Shown one piece after another: positions 33,019 to 41,468 of a stretch of DNA of 64,000 bases. The stretch's first letter is position 1, and each line of letters opens with the position of its first letter. The position numbers were made by a program, and so were the translations under genes. The stretch covers positions 3,018,501 to 3,082,500 of the forward strand of contig NZ_CP010535.1 in the NCBI RefSeq assembly GCF_001430825.1, given 5' to 3'. The stretch comes from Sediminicola sp. YIK13 (lineage in GTDB: Bacteria > Bacteroidota > Bacteroidia > Flavobacteriales > Flavobacteriaceae). The notes beneath the pieces are model-generated. The model was not told where the DNA came from and did not search any database. It worked only from the letters and a program-made list of their open reading frames with translations.

Positions 33019-33370
33019 TCTTCTGTAAATAAAGATAGATACCGCCAGATACCAGCACTATCAAAATCAAGATCAGGGTATAAAATAACATGGTGAATTT
33101 TAGGGTCGCCCTGTCTGGGGTCACCGTTTTTCTATAGAAATCGAAGACGCGTTCTATGTCCTCCGTCCAAGAAACGGGGTAGATAGTGGAGTCACATGTT
33201 TTACATTTAATTTCATGCGTAACCTCTCCGGACGTTTGGTGATAAAGACTATTGTATTTATGTTTTTGGTAGAAGGTGAGCCGTAACTCTTGGTTAAAAC
33301 ATTCTGGGCAATTATTCGTCAGTTCTGCTTCCTTGATAATTTTCAATTCTTCCTTTGCCATATTATGCAT
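33011..33370 (-). CDS. Zinc-ribbon membrane protein of unknown function
   Basis: A 119-residue protein with two CxxC pairs (NNCPECFNQ at about 19-22 and CKTCDSTIYP at about 55-60), which would form a zinc ribbon in the cytoplasm, and one C-terminal membrane helix (about 94-114, LFYTLILILIVLVSGGIYLYL). It begins inside the end of the upstream histidine kinase gene (8-base overlap), so the two are cotranscribed and probably coupled. I do not recognise a named family. Confidence 0.65.
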   Translation of the reverse strand: MHNMAKEELKIIKEAELTNNCPECFNQELRLTFYQKHKYNSLYHQTSGEVTHEIKCKTCDSTIYPVSWTEDIERVFDFYRKTVTPDRATLKFTMLFYTLILILIVLVSGGIYLYLQKII

Positions 33371-34508
33371 TTACTTTTAACGAAATCTTCATTATGGTCC
33401 CCTCTTTGCTCGAGGACAATACCTTAATTTTTCCTCGGTGATACTCTTCTACAATTCTTTTTACCAATGAAAGTCCTAATCCCCACCCCCGTTTTTTGGA
33501 AGTTACCCCAGGGTTGAAAATGTTGTTGAAATTGCTCTTCGGAATTCCTAATCCAGAATCGGACACCAAAATGGTGACGAAATTTCCATTGGGAATAATC
33601 TCAATTGAAATACTTCCTTTGCCCCTCATGGCATCAATGCCATTTTTAACGAGATTCTCTATGGTCCAATGATATAATTCCCTATTCAGCAGCACTGGGA
33701 GAGATTCTATTTTGCTGTCAAAAGAAAATTGTATCAGCTTGGAACTTCTTAATTTTAGGTAATCGTAGGCATCCTTTGTTTCTTGTACGATATCGTATTC
33801 CTTTAGTTTGGGCAAGGACCCAATTTTAGAAAATCGTTCGGTTATCGTCTGTAATCTCATGATATCCTTATCAATTTCATCGGTAATGGAAGTGCTAATG
33901 TTCTCTGCTTTCAGAAGCTCATTCCAACCCAATAGGGAGGTAAGGGGAGTGCCTATTTGATGTGCAGTCTCTTTGGCCATTCCTGCCCATAGTTTGTTCT
34001 GTTCGGAAGCCTTGTTGGTTTTAAAGAAAAAGAAAATAACGGCACCAAACAAAAAGATGATGAGCAACAGGGCTATTGGATAATATTTTAACCGATTTAA
34101 GACCTCGGAGTTCCCATAATAGAGAGTGGCCAATTGTTCCCCTTTGTAGTCAATGGAAATGGGAGTGTTCTCCGCTTGGAATTGAACAATTTTTTTGGTG
34201 AGGTAGGAAGTGTCCTGTGCTTCGTCCTCAGTGATATTGTTCACCTTGATCGAATGGTCCTTATTTACCAGAATCATAGGTGTGGAGGTGTTGTTCTGAA
34301 ATATTTTTACGTGAAGGTTCCCCAAATCACGATCTTCTGAAGATTGCAGTAGTTCCGATTGTGCCGTGGCCCATATCTCCATTTTCAATCGCTCCTCCTC
34401 CTTGAATTTTTTAAAAAAGCTGTTGGTATTCCATAGAATCAGGCTAACGATAACAAAGGAAGCTATCAGCAGTAAAATGTTAGACGTTTTTTTGGGATTT
34501 AGGGTCAT
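33363..34508 (-). CDS. Sensor histidine kinase without adjacent response regulator
   Basis: A 381-residue membrane kinase: helix 1 at about 9-27, a short periplasmic domain of about 105 residues, helix 2 at about 140-160, then a HisKA domain with the phospho-acceptor His in AKETAHQIGTPLTSLLGW (about residue 184) and a HATPase domain with GWGLGLSLVKRIVEEYHRG. The HisKA motif HQIGTPL replaces the usual H[ED]xxTPL with a glutamine, which is common in Bacteroidota kinases of this type. No regulator gene is adjacent; the next gene on this strand is a zinc-ribbon protein. Confidence 0.9.
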   Translation of the reverse strand: MTLNPKKTSNILLLIASFVIVSLILWNTNSFFKKFKEEERLKMEIWATAQSELLQSSEDRDLGNLHVKIFQNNTSTPMILVNKDHSIKVNNITEDEAQDTSYLTKKIVQFQAENTPISIDYKGEQLATLYYGNSEVLNRLKYYPIALLLIIFLFGAVIFFFFKTNKASEQNKLWAGMAKETAHQIGTPLTSLLGWNELLKAENISTSITDEIDKDIMRLQTITERFSKIGSLPKLKEYDIVQETKDAYDYLKLRSSKLIQFSFDSKIESLPVLLNRELYHWTIENLVKNGIDAMRGKGSISIEIIPNGNFVTILVSDSGLGIPKSNFNNIFNPGVTSKKRGWGLGLSLVKRIVEEYHRGKIKVLSSSKEGTIMKISLKVNA

Positions 34509-34618
34509 CCAAATAATAAATTAGTTCTAAAGATAACGCAAATTGTCAAAAGTTATTCTATTTCCAAACACGATGATTGTTTCATTTGTGCATACAATTT
34601 ACTTACCTTTGCCCCACT

Positions 34619-35503
34619 ATGAAAAAATTGCTTTCCATTACGCCTTCAGAGATTCCTACGGCCAAATTACATGGTTATCTGTTAGGTGCTGTTGGTCCTA
34701 GACCCATAGCATTTGCAAGTACTGTTGATGAAAATGGAAGGCCAAATCTGTCACCTTTTAGTTTTTTCAATGTCTTTAGTGCCAATCCTCCGATCATGAT
34801 CTTTTCACCGGCCAGGAGGGTCAGGGACAATACAACAAAACACACCTTGGAAAATGTATTAAAGACGAAGGAAGTGGTTATTAACATAGTTAACTATGAC
34901 ATGGTACACCAAATGTCTTTGTCGAGTACGGAATATGTTGAAGGGGAGAACGAGTTTGTTAAAGCGGGCCTGACCATGTTGAAGTCGGATGTGGTGACCC
35001 CTTTTCGAGTGGCGGAATCTCCTGTACAGTTTGAGTGCAAGGTCATAAAAGTAGAGGCCTTGGGAAAGGAAGGAGGAGCGGGCAACCTTATTTTTTCTGA
35101 GGTGGTAAAGATCCATATAGATGAATCTATCTTGGACGCTTCCGGCACCATAGACCAACATAAGATAGACCAAGTGGCACGTATGGGCGGCAATTGGTAT
35201 TCTAGGGCCAATTTGGGGCTGTTCGAAGTGCCAAAACCCTTATCTTCCTTGGGGATAGGAATAGATAATATTCCAGAGGAAATAAGGCACAGTTCTGTTT
35301 TAACCGGTAATGATTTAGGCATGCTGGGCAATGTGGAACACTTGCCAACGAAAGAAGAGGTGAAAGAATTCATAGCTTCCAATGTAGCAATCAGGTCAAT
35401 TTTAAGTGGGGACAACAAAGAAAAATTACATAAAAAAGCACAAGAATTTTTACATAATAACGAGGTACATTCTGCATGGAAAGTATTGTTAGCAAATAAA
35501 TAG
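34619..35503 (+). CDS. Flavin reductase-like FMN-binding protein
   Basis: A 294-residue protein of the flavin reductase-like split-barrel family: the FMN-binding region is AVGPRPIAFASTVDENGRPNLSPFSFFNVFSANPP at about 23-57, then FSPARRVRDNTTKHTLEN. Such proteins bind FMN or supply reduced flavin. The ATG at 34619 is preferred over an in-frame TTG at 34577. It lies 3 bases before the DUF3127 gene and is probably cotranscribed with it. Confidence 0.87.
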   Translation: MKKLLSITPSEIPTAKLHGYLLGAVGPRPIAFASTVDENGRPNLSPFSFFNVFSANPPIMIFSPARRVRDNTTKHTLENVLKTKEVVINIVNYDMVHQMSLSSTEYVEGENEFVKAGLTMLKSDVVTPFRVAESPVQFECKVIKVEALGKEGGAGNLIFSEVVKIHIDESILDASGTIDQHKIDQVARMGGNWYSRANLGLFEVPKPLSSLGIGIDNIPEEIRHSSVLTGNDLGMLGNVEHLPTKEEVKEFIASNVAIRSILSGDNKEKLHKKAQEFLHNNEVHSAWKVLLANK

Positions 35504-35506
35504 ACA

Positions 35507-35884
35507 ATGGAAATACAAGGAAAAATCAAAATGGTCGATGAGACCAAAACTTTTGGAAACAACGGTTTTAGAAAAAGGGAAATGGTGATTACTACGGAGG
35601 AGCAATATCCGCAGCACATCATGATCGAATTTGTCCAGGACAAATGTGACCTATTGAATAACTACAGTGCAGGTCAGGAAGTTAAGGTTAGCATCAACTT
35701 GAGGGGTCGCGAATGGGTGAATCCACAAGGGGAGACAAAATACTTTAACTCTATCCAAGGATGGAGAATAGAAGGTGTGCAGTCCGAACAGGGCGGTGCC
35801 GGAATGCCTCCAGTACCACCTATGGATGCTTTTGAGCCAGCCGATAAATTAAATGAGGAAGATCATGACGATCTACCATTCTAA
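35507..35884 (+). CDS. DUF3127 OB-fold-like protein with an SSB-type acidic tail
   Basis: A 125-residue protein of family DUF3127, confined as far as I know to Bacteroidota. The core (MEIQGKIKMVDETKTFGNNG ... VSINLRGREW) is beta-rich and OB-like. A Gly/Pro-rich linker (about 95-112) leads to the C-terminus EEDHDDLPF, nearly the same as the tail EEDDDLPF of the SSB in this window. This suggests a single-strand nucleic-acid-binding protein that uses SSB-type partner docking, an inference from sequence. It follows the flavin reductase gene by 3 bases. Confidence 0.75.
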   Translation: MEIQGKIKMVDETKTFGNNGFRKREMVITTEEQYPQHIMIEFVQDKCDLLNNYSAGQEVKVSINLRGREWVNPQGETKYFNSIQGWRIEGVQSEQGGAGMPPVPPMDAFEPADKLNEEDHDDLPF

Positions 35885-35920
35885 TGGATTAAGTACTGTA
35901 TCAACCGGTATTAATACAAT

Positions 35921-35966
35921 ACGACCTATCCTCTTTCTTGAAATTGGGTAGGTCGTTTCGTTTTCA
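35921..35966 (+). terminator. Probable terminator after the DUF3127 gene
   Basis: ACGACCTA and TAGGTCGT form an 8-bp stem with a long loop of about 20 bases, followed by a T-rich stretch (TTCGTTTTC). The loop is long, so support is modest. Confidence 0.45.
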
Positions 35967-35991
35967 TTAGTTTTATATAAAATAGGATATT

Positions 35992-36660
35992 GTGAAAAAG
36001 GATAGCGGACATCACCCATTGTTCTTTGTGACGGATCGATTGGAGTTTCCTCCCGTGGAACATGCCAATGAGGAAGGGCTGTTGGCGGTAGGAGGGGATT
36101 TATCTTCAGAGCGTCTCCTACTGGCCTACAGGAGGGGGATTTTTCCATGGTTCAATGAGGATTCCTTGATTCTCTGGTGGAGTCCCGATCCGAGAATGGT
36201 GCTCTTTCCCAATAAAATAAAAGTCTCTAAAAGCATGCGTAAAATTTTAGAGGGAAATCGATTTAAATTGACCAAGAATACCCAATTTGAGGCAGTTATC
36301 GACCAATGTGCCCAAAGTCCGAGAAAGGACCAAATGGGAACATGGATTACACAAGCCATGAAAAAAGCCTATGTGAAGCTACATAAGCTCGGCATTGCCA
36401 AATCCTATGAGGTATGGGAAAAAGATGAATTGGTAGGTGGACTTTATGGAATAGATCTGGGTCATGTCTTTTGTGGAGAAAGTATGTTTAGCAAAGTAAG
36501 CAACGCCTCAAAATTTGCATTTATAAAATTGGCCCAAGAATTGGAGGAAAAGCGGTACAGCCTGATCGATTGTCAGGTGTATACCCCTCATTTGGAAAGT
36601 CTCGGGGCCGAAGAAATTCCCAGGGAAGCGTTTATTGAAATTCTAACTAGTCAAAAGTAA
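35992..36660 (+). CDS. aat: Leucyl/phenylalanyl-tRNA-protein transferase
   Basis: A 222-residue enzyme that adds Leu or Phe to N-terminal Arg or Lys, the first step of N-end-rule degradation via ClpS/ClpAP. Family signatures are EGLLAVGGDLSSERLLLAYRRGIFPWF and WWSPDPR at about 28-63, and GGLYGIDLGHVFCGESMFS. The start codon is GTG at 35992; no ATG lies nearby upstream. It is a single gene after a probable terminator. Confidence 0.95.
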   Translation: MKKDSGHHPLFFVTDRLEFPPVEHANEEGLLAVGGDLSSERLLLAYRRGIFPWFNEDSLILWWSPDPRMVLFPNKIKVSKSMRKILEGNRFKLTKNTQFEAVIDQCAQSPRKDQMGTWITQAMKKAYVKLHKLGIAKSYEVWEKDELVGGLYGIDLGHVFCGESMFSKVSNASKFAFIKLAQELEEKRYSLIDCQVYTPHLESLGAEEIPREAFIEILTSQK

Positions 36661-36744
36661 AGTCTCTCGGATTGTGAGTAACGTTTTTTTGGTGAACATC
36701 GCTTGCTGTTGCAAGTGATAGAATGGTACAATTATCCTTTTTTT

Positions 36745-37329
36745 TTAATAAAGGATGTGGTCATAATTTGGGGGCAGTGCCTTTTTTAAGTGTTCCAAAT
36801 TGCCTTCCGCATCAAAAAGAATCTTGTATTCTTGGCATTTACCATCTGTTTTTCCCTTGGCCCATAACATATAAGCCATATCTGGAAGAATCAAATTCTG
36901 AAACGCTTTTTTTAAAGTGGCAGCCTCTGGTTGATCTTTTGTAACCTTATACTGCTGAAGTATCTTTTTTATGCGAACTTTCGCGAAATGTTGTTCCAAA
37001 AAGGTAGTGATGTTCTCCCAGCTATCCTGAGGGATGTCGATCTCCTTTACGTTGATGTCCACCATTTGAAATTGACCATCTTCTGAAAAGTGTACGCCAT
37101 AACGTAGCCGATCCTTTTTAAATTTTGAGGTATAATGAATGGTGCTACTGTCAATTTCTTTGTAGTAGCGCAGTTTTTTTACTGGACCTATTTTAGTCTC
37201 CATAAAAAGTCGGCCGTTTTCGGGAAATTGCGACTTTTTAATACGATGCTCCCTTTCCAATTTAATCTGGGCCATTGCCATAGTACTCATCAATAGCACT
37301 GATACAAAAAGGACTGCTCTAAACTTCAT
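36745..37329 (-). CDS. Secreted protein of unknown function
   Basis: A 194-residue protein with a signal peptide (MKFRAVLFVSVLLMSTMAMA) and a mixed alpha/beta mature part with many Lys and Glu (KKLRYYKEIDSSTIHY, DSWENITTFLEQHF). It has no lipobox. Its start overlaps the end of tag by 11 bases, so it is translationally linked to that gene, though a functional tie is not obvious. Family not recognised. Confidence 0.65.
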   Translation of the reverse strand: MKFRAVLFVSVLLMSTMAMAQIKLEREHRIKKSQFPENGRLFMETKIGPVKKLRYYKEIDSSTIHYTSKFKKDRLRYGVHFSEDGQFQMVDINVKEIDIPQDSWENITTFLEQHFAKVRIKKILQQYKVTKDQPEAATLKKAFQNLILPDMAYMLWAKGKTDGKCQEYKILFDAEGNLEHLKKALPPNYDHILY

Positions 37330-37882
37330 GGTATCTAAAACAATTTATTTCATGATCGTTAACCATCCCTGTTGCCTGCATATGGGCATAAACAACTGTA
37401 CTACCTACAAACTTAAAGCCACGTTTTTTTAAATCTTTGCTAATCCTATCCGAAAGCTCAGTATTGGCCGGAATGTCCTTAGGTGATTTAACCTCATTCT
37501 TAATGGGCTTTCCATCAACAAACTTCCATATGTACGAACTGAAGCTTCCAAATTCTTGTTGAATCTTAAGAAATGCCTGGGCATTGGAAACGGTAGCATT
37601 GATCTTAAGCTTATTGCGGACGATACCAGAATTTGCCATCAGGGAAGCAATCTTTTCCGGATCATATTGTGCAATTTTATGATAATTGAATCCGTCTAAG
37701 GCTTCACGGAAATTTTCCCGTTTCCGCAAAATCGTGATCCAACTCAATCCGGCCTGAAAAGTTTCCAAAATCAAAAATTCAAACAGGGCATCATCATCTC
37801 TTAAAGGAACTCCCCACTCCTCATCATGATAGCTTTCGTAGAGGGGATCACCTAGGCACCAAGCGCATCTATGTTTACTCAT
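37319..37882 (-). CDS. tag: DNA-3-methyladenine glycosylase I
   Basis: A 187-residue Tag enzyme that removes 3-methyladenine from alkylated DNA. Signatures: RCAWCLGDPLYESYHDEEWG at the N-terminus (with the zinc-binding Cys and His) and LETFQAGLSWITILRKRENFR; zinc ligands continue at the C-terminus (HMQATGMVNDHEINCFRY). It follows sbtA by 41 bases on the minus strand and overlaps the next gene by 11. Confidence 0.95.
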   Translation of the reverse strand: MSKHRCAWCLGDPLYESYHDEEWGVPLRDDDALFEFLILETFQAGLSWITILRKRENFREALDGFNYHKIAQYDPEKIASLMANSGIVRNKLKINATVSNAQAFLKIQQEFGSFSSYIWKFVDGKPIKNEVKSPKDIPANTELSDRISKDLKKRGFKFVGSTVVYAHMQATGMVNDHEINCFRYHEV

Positions 37883-37922
37883 TATCGTTGCATCTATATA
37901 GGAATAAAGATATATGAATAAT

Positions 37923-38885
37923 TTAGAATGTTTGAATGATAAAGAGATAAATAGGCATCCCCAAGGTGATATTAAAAGGGAAGGTAATGGCCAGGGCCAT
38001 GGGAATATAGAGACTGGGGTTGGCTTTTGGGGCCACTAGTTTCATTGCGGCGGGTACAGCAATATAAGAGGCGCTTCCTGCAAGCAGGGCAAATAAAAAT
38101 CTGTTTCCGATGCTTTCTGTAAATGATGCGCTAACAATAGCGGCGATACTTCCATTCAAAAGTGGTATGAAAATAGCAAAAAGCAGTGCAAACCATCCTT
38201 TGTTGAGGAAATCCGATAGTTTTTTACCACTGGTTATACCCATATCCAAAAGAAATACTGCCAAGAATCCTTTGAAGATATCCGTAGTAAATGGTTCTAT
38301 ACCCCTTGCCTGTTGGTCATTGGCCAGAAAACCAATCACAAGGCTCCCAATGATCAGCAGCACGCTCCCGTTGGTCAGGGAATGGTGTAAAATACTGCCT
38401 AGTTTTGTTTTTTCTTGATTGCCGTTGCGGTATAACGACATAAGTAAAACCGCAATAATAATAGAAGGTGCTTCCATAAGTGCCATTACCGCCACCATAT
38501 GACCTCCAAATTCAATTTGGGCCATTTCCAAATACGAAACTGCGGTAACAAAAGTTACGGCACTTACAGAGCCGTAGGCCGCTGCGATGGCCCCGGCATT
38601 TTCAACACTGAACTTTCGTCTTAGTATAAAGAAGGTGTAGATGGGAACTAGTAGTGCAAGTAAAATTCCAAACAAGAGTGACCATAAAATTTCCATGTCC
38701 AAATTACTGTGGGACAACTCCAATCCTCCCTTAAAACCAATGGAAAAGAGTAGGTACAAGGAAATAAATTTTGAAGAACTGGGCGGTATTTCAAGATCGC
38801 TTTTAAGTTGGACTGCCAAAATTCCAAGAAAGAAAAATAATAGGGCAGGGTTGGTCAGGTTTTCAATCAGCAAATGTAAATCCAT
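37923..38885 (-). CDS. sbtA: SbtA-type sodium-dependent bicarbonate permease
   Basis: A 320-residue membrane protein with about ten helices in two inverted repeats (NLTNPALLFFFLGILAVQLKSDLEIP, LFSIGFKGGLELS, FLLDMGITSGKKLSDF). In cyanobacteria SbtA is the high-affinity bicarbonate transporter. A plausible role here is supply of bicarbonate for carboxylases. A 103-residue protein gene lies upstream on the same strand, and a LysR regulator is divergent. There is no SbtB (PII-like) gene in sight. Confidence 0.88.
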   Translation of the reverse strand: MDLHLLIENLTNPALLFFFLGILAVQLKSDLEIPPSSSKFISLYLLFSIGFKGGLELSHSNLDMEILWSLLFGILLALLVPIYTFFILRRKFSVENAGAIAAAYGSVSAVTFVTAVSYLEMAQIEFGGHMVAVMALMEAPSIIIAVLLMSLYRNGNQEKTKLGSILHHSLTNGSVLLIIGSLVIGFLANDQQARGIEPFTTDIFKGFLAVFLLDMGITSGKKLSDFLNKGWFALLFAIFIPLLNGSIAAIVSASFTESIGNRFLFALLAGSASYIAVPAAMKLVAPKANPSLYIPMALAITFPFNITLGMPIYLFIIQTF

Positions 38886-38914
38886 ATTAATGCAGGGATG
38901 GTTTTAAAAAGGGC

Positions 38915-39226
38915 TTAAGAGAATGAAAGGGTTGGTTTCTCTGCAGGTACGTTCACCGTTAATTCTATTGTACCATTAATTTCGATGGTCTGGCCGAGGT
39001 CTCTTGCGGTAAGTATCATGTCTTTGATCTGTTCCTTGGATGCCTGTAGTTCTTTAATTCGCATTTCAGAACGAGTGGTGTCCCCACTAAATCGCTCTGT
39101 AATTTCAGTTATCTTAAGGTTGTGAAACCTAATTTTGTCATTGATCAAAGTGAATAATACTTCAGCTGTTTCTGAAGGAGTGAACGCTCCCTCTACGATT
39201 TTAAAATTTTGTTGGATAGAATTCAT
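38915..39226 (-). CDS. Small protein encoded upstream of sbtA
   Basis: A 103-residue protein: helical first two thirds with heptad-like pattern (FTPSETAEVLFTLINDKIRFHNL, MRIKELQASKEQIKDMILTARD) and a beta-rich C-terminus (IEINGTIELTVNVP). There is no signal peptide. It is first of the transcription unit with sbtA, 29 bases before that gene, divergent from the LysR regulator by 117 bases. It is not a PII protein. Its function is unknown, but position suggests a role in the transporter's regulation. Confidence 0.6.
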   Translation of the reverse strand: MNSIQQNFKIVEGAFTPSETAEVLFTLINDKIRFHNLKITEITERFSGDTTRSEMRIKELQASKEQIKDMILTARDLGQTIEINGTIELTVNVPAEKPTLSFS

Positions 39227-39343
39227 AATTTATCTTTAATATTATTTAGCGGCCTCCCGTTCAATACCAAGGGCGTGCAAAGTTTATATTTATTATTCAT
39301 AAATTTTTATTTATATTTATTATGTGATACATAAAAATATATT

Positions 39344-40267
39344 ATGAACTATACATTGCATCAATTGCAGATCTTCTTCAAGGTTGCTGAAACCAAAAGC
39401 ATCACAAAAGCTGCTGAAGAATTGTTTTTAACTCAGCCGGCAGTGTCCATACAATTAAAAAATTTTCAGGAACAGTTTCCAATACCCCTTACTGAAGTTG
39501 TAGGGCGGAAATTATTTATAACGGACTTTGGCCAGGAAATTGTAAAGGCAGCAGAGAAAATATTAAACGAGGTACACGCCATAAATTATAGAACAATGGC
39601 TTTTGCAGGGGAATTGACCGGCAGGCTAAAAATTTCGGTAGTTTCCACCGCAAAGTATGTGATCCCTTACTTTCTGGCCGATTTTATGACTGAGAATATT
39701 GGGGTGGATTTAATTATGGACGTGACGAACAAATCGAGGGTAATTGAAAGTTTGGAGGCCAATGAGGTAGATTTTGCGATGGTCTCTGTTTTGCCCAAGC
39801 AGATTAAAACCGAAAGCGTTGGATTAATGCAAAATAAACTATTTTTTGTGGGTGGTGTTCAACATGAAAAGTTGAACAAACCTATTCAAAAGGAGCAGTT
39901 TGAAGAATTACCGCTCATTTACAGAGAGCAAGGGTCTGCAACCCGAAACGCCATGGAGACCTTTATTAAAGGCAATTCATTTTCTGTTCGCAAAAAAATA
40001 GAATTGACCTCAAATGAAGCCGTAAAACAGGCGATTATTGCAGGTTTGGGATATTCCCTGATGCCATTGATCGGGATTAAAAATGAACTGAGAACCGGAG
40101 AGTTGCAGATAATACCAATGGCAGGTCTTCCTCTTATAACCACCTGGAACCTCGTATGGTTGCCTGCCAAAAAATTGTCTCCTGCGGCCTTGGCTTTTTT
40201 GGAACACGTGACTGCCACAAAGGAGACAATTATCCAGCAAAAATTTAAGTGGTTTGAAGAATACTAG
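39344..40267 (+). CDS. LysR-family regulator of the sbtA unit (CbbR/CmpR-like)
   Basis: A 307-residue LysR regulator with an N-terminal winged HTH (LHQLQIFFKVAETKSITKAAEELFLTQPAVSIQLK, about 4-38) and a substrate-binding domain from about 90. The effector domain resembles CbbR/CmpR, which control carbon-fixation and bicarbonate genes, in keeping with the divergent sbtA. The 117-base divergent spacer is A+T-rich with ATAAATTTTTATTTAT at 39299, a possible T-N11-A-type site. Confidence 0.87.
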   Translation: MNYTLHQLQIFFKVAETKSITKAAEELFLTQPAVSIQLKNFQEQFPIPLTEVVGRKLFITDFGQEIVKAAEKILNEVHAINYRTMAFAGELTGRLKISVVSTAKYVIPYFLADFMTENIGVDLIMDVTNKSRVIESLEANEVDFAMVSVLPKQIKTESVGLMQNKLFFVGGVQHEKLNKPIQKEQFEELPLIYREQGSATRNAMETFIKGNSFSVRKKIELTSNEAVKQAIIAGLGYSLMPLIGIKNELRTGELQIIPMAGLPLITTWNLVWLPAKKLSPAALAFLEHVTATKETIIQQKFKWFEEY

Positions 40268-40285
40268 GATTGTGGTTCTATTTGA

Positions 40286-40642
40286 TTAGGATTTTTTTAA
40301 TTCCCCAATAGCCAAGGCCTTCTCCAGATTGGCCTCCACAGTAGGATAGAACCTAAAAAATGGACGCCCATCCTTCCGAGCAATAATCGCAGTGGTAGAT
40401 CCGTCTGCATTCATTATCAGTTCCTTCACAACTATATCCATGCCAACAAGGGAATTGTAGTTGGCAATAGCACCTCTTTTTATAATAATATTCCTTCTTG
40501 GGAAATCTATATGTTTATAAGTATGACCCGTGGGCTCACTTATTTTATAAATAGATCCTTTTGAAATTTGGATATCATTTTTCTGAGCCATTGCGGCGTT
40601 AGTGCTGCAGAATAAGAATATTGCAAATAAAAATGTCCTCAT
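40286..40642 (-). CDS. Small secreted protein of unknown function
   Basis: A 118-residue protein with a signal peptide (MRTFLFAIFLFCSTNAAMA) and a beta-rich mature region (YKHIDFPRRNIIIKRG, DGSTTAIIARKDGRPFF) ending in KLAIGELKKS-like helix. It is convergent with the LysR gene, 18 bases away. No family is recognised. Confidence 0.6.
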   Translation of the reverse strand: MRTFLFAIFLFCSTNAAMAQKNDIQISKGSIYKISEPTGHTYKHIDFPRRNIIIKRGAIANYNSLVGMDIVVKELIMNADGSTTAIIARKDGRPFFRFYPTVEANLEKALAIGELKKS

Positions 40643-40735
40643 GATCTTTTAATTTTTTACAAGGCTAAATTATTTATTTTTTCATATAAGGCAAGTATTA
40701 CTAATGTTAAATAGTAGTTAATATATTACCCTAAG

Positions 40736-40756
40736 ATAGTAATACTATTATATTTG
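40736..40756 (+). promoter_or_regulatory. Promoter -7 element and palindromic operator of the TetR operon
   Basis: The palindrome ATAGTAATACTAT (40736-40748) abuts the -7 element TATATTTG (40749-40756). A TetR-type repressor encoded just downstream commonly represses its own operon by binding such a site. Related ATTACT/AGTA pieces occur at 40697-40715. Confidence 0.5.
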
Positions 40757-40781
40757 TCGGAATATATTCTAAAAATATCGC

Positions 40782-41468
40782 ATGGACAGGTTATTACGAT
40801 CCATAAAAATTGAGATTAACGAAAAAATCTATAAAAAAGACCCACAATCTTCAGATCTTGGTAAGAAGATTATAGAGCATGGAATTCTTATGATTCATGA
40901 ATTGGGTTTTGAAGATTTTACATTTAAAAAGTTGGGTGTCCAGATAGGATCCAACGAAAGTTCTATATACCGATATTTCGAAAACAAGCACAAACTGCTA
41001 TTGTACCTGACCTCTTGGTATTGGGGATGGTTGGAGTATCAATTGGTGTTTTCAACCAACAGTATTCAGGACAATACCCACAAACTTAAAAAAGCAATCG
41101 AGATAGTAACCATGGAAATTGAAGAGGATTCCTCCTTTACCTATATCAATGAGGTCCTATTAAATAAAATCATCATCAATGAGTATTCTAAGTCTTATTT
41201 GACAAAGGAAGTGGATAAGGAAAATAAAGAGGGATACTTTACTATTTATAAAAGGCTTGCAGATCGATTGAGCGAAATGATAAAAATGGTTAATCCGGAA
41301 TATTCTTTTCCTACCAGCCTTGCAAGTACCTTATTGGAAGGGTCCCTACATCAATATTTTCTTAGAGACCACTTTACCTCCTTGACCGAATGTAAAGAAC
41401 CAAGTTCGGTAACCCTTTATTTCACCGATTTGGTTTTTAACTCTTTAAATATTAAAAAAAATGGCTAA
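40782..41468 (+). CDS. TetR/AcrR-family regulator
   Basis: A 228-residue regulator with an HTH at about 27-70 (GILMIHELGFEDFTFKKLGVQIGSNESSIYRYFENKHKLLLYL) preceded by a longer N-terminal stretch than usual (about 25 residues). The C-terminal ligand domain is helical. It is the first gene of a plus-strand operon with an ABC exporter, a HlyD adaptor and a TolC protein, overlapping the ABC gene by 8 bases, and so presumably controls that exporter. Confidence 0.88.
   Translation: MDRLLRSIKIEINEKIYKKDPQSSDLGKKIIEHGILMIHELGFEDFTFKKLGVQIGSNESSIYRYFENKHKLLLYLTSWYWGWLEYQLVFSTNSIQDNTHKLKKAIEIVTMEIEEDSSFTYINEVLLNKIIINEYSKSYLTKEVDKENKEGYFTIYKRLADRLSEMIKMVNPEYSFPTSLASTLLEGSLHQYFLRDHFTSLTECKEPSSVTLYFTDLVFNSLNIKKNG

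Noticed and set aside
34894-35643. A 249-codon open frame on the minus strand
   Set aside because: It is opposite the flavin reductase and DUF3127 genes, both of which match known families; the reverse frame has a composition of cysteine- and serine-rich noise.
36734-36756. ATCCTTT...AAAGGAT inverted repeat near the end of the secreted protein gene at 36745
   Set aside because: The stem is A/T-rich and includes coding sequence; too weak to call a terminator.
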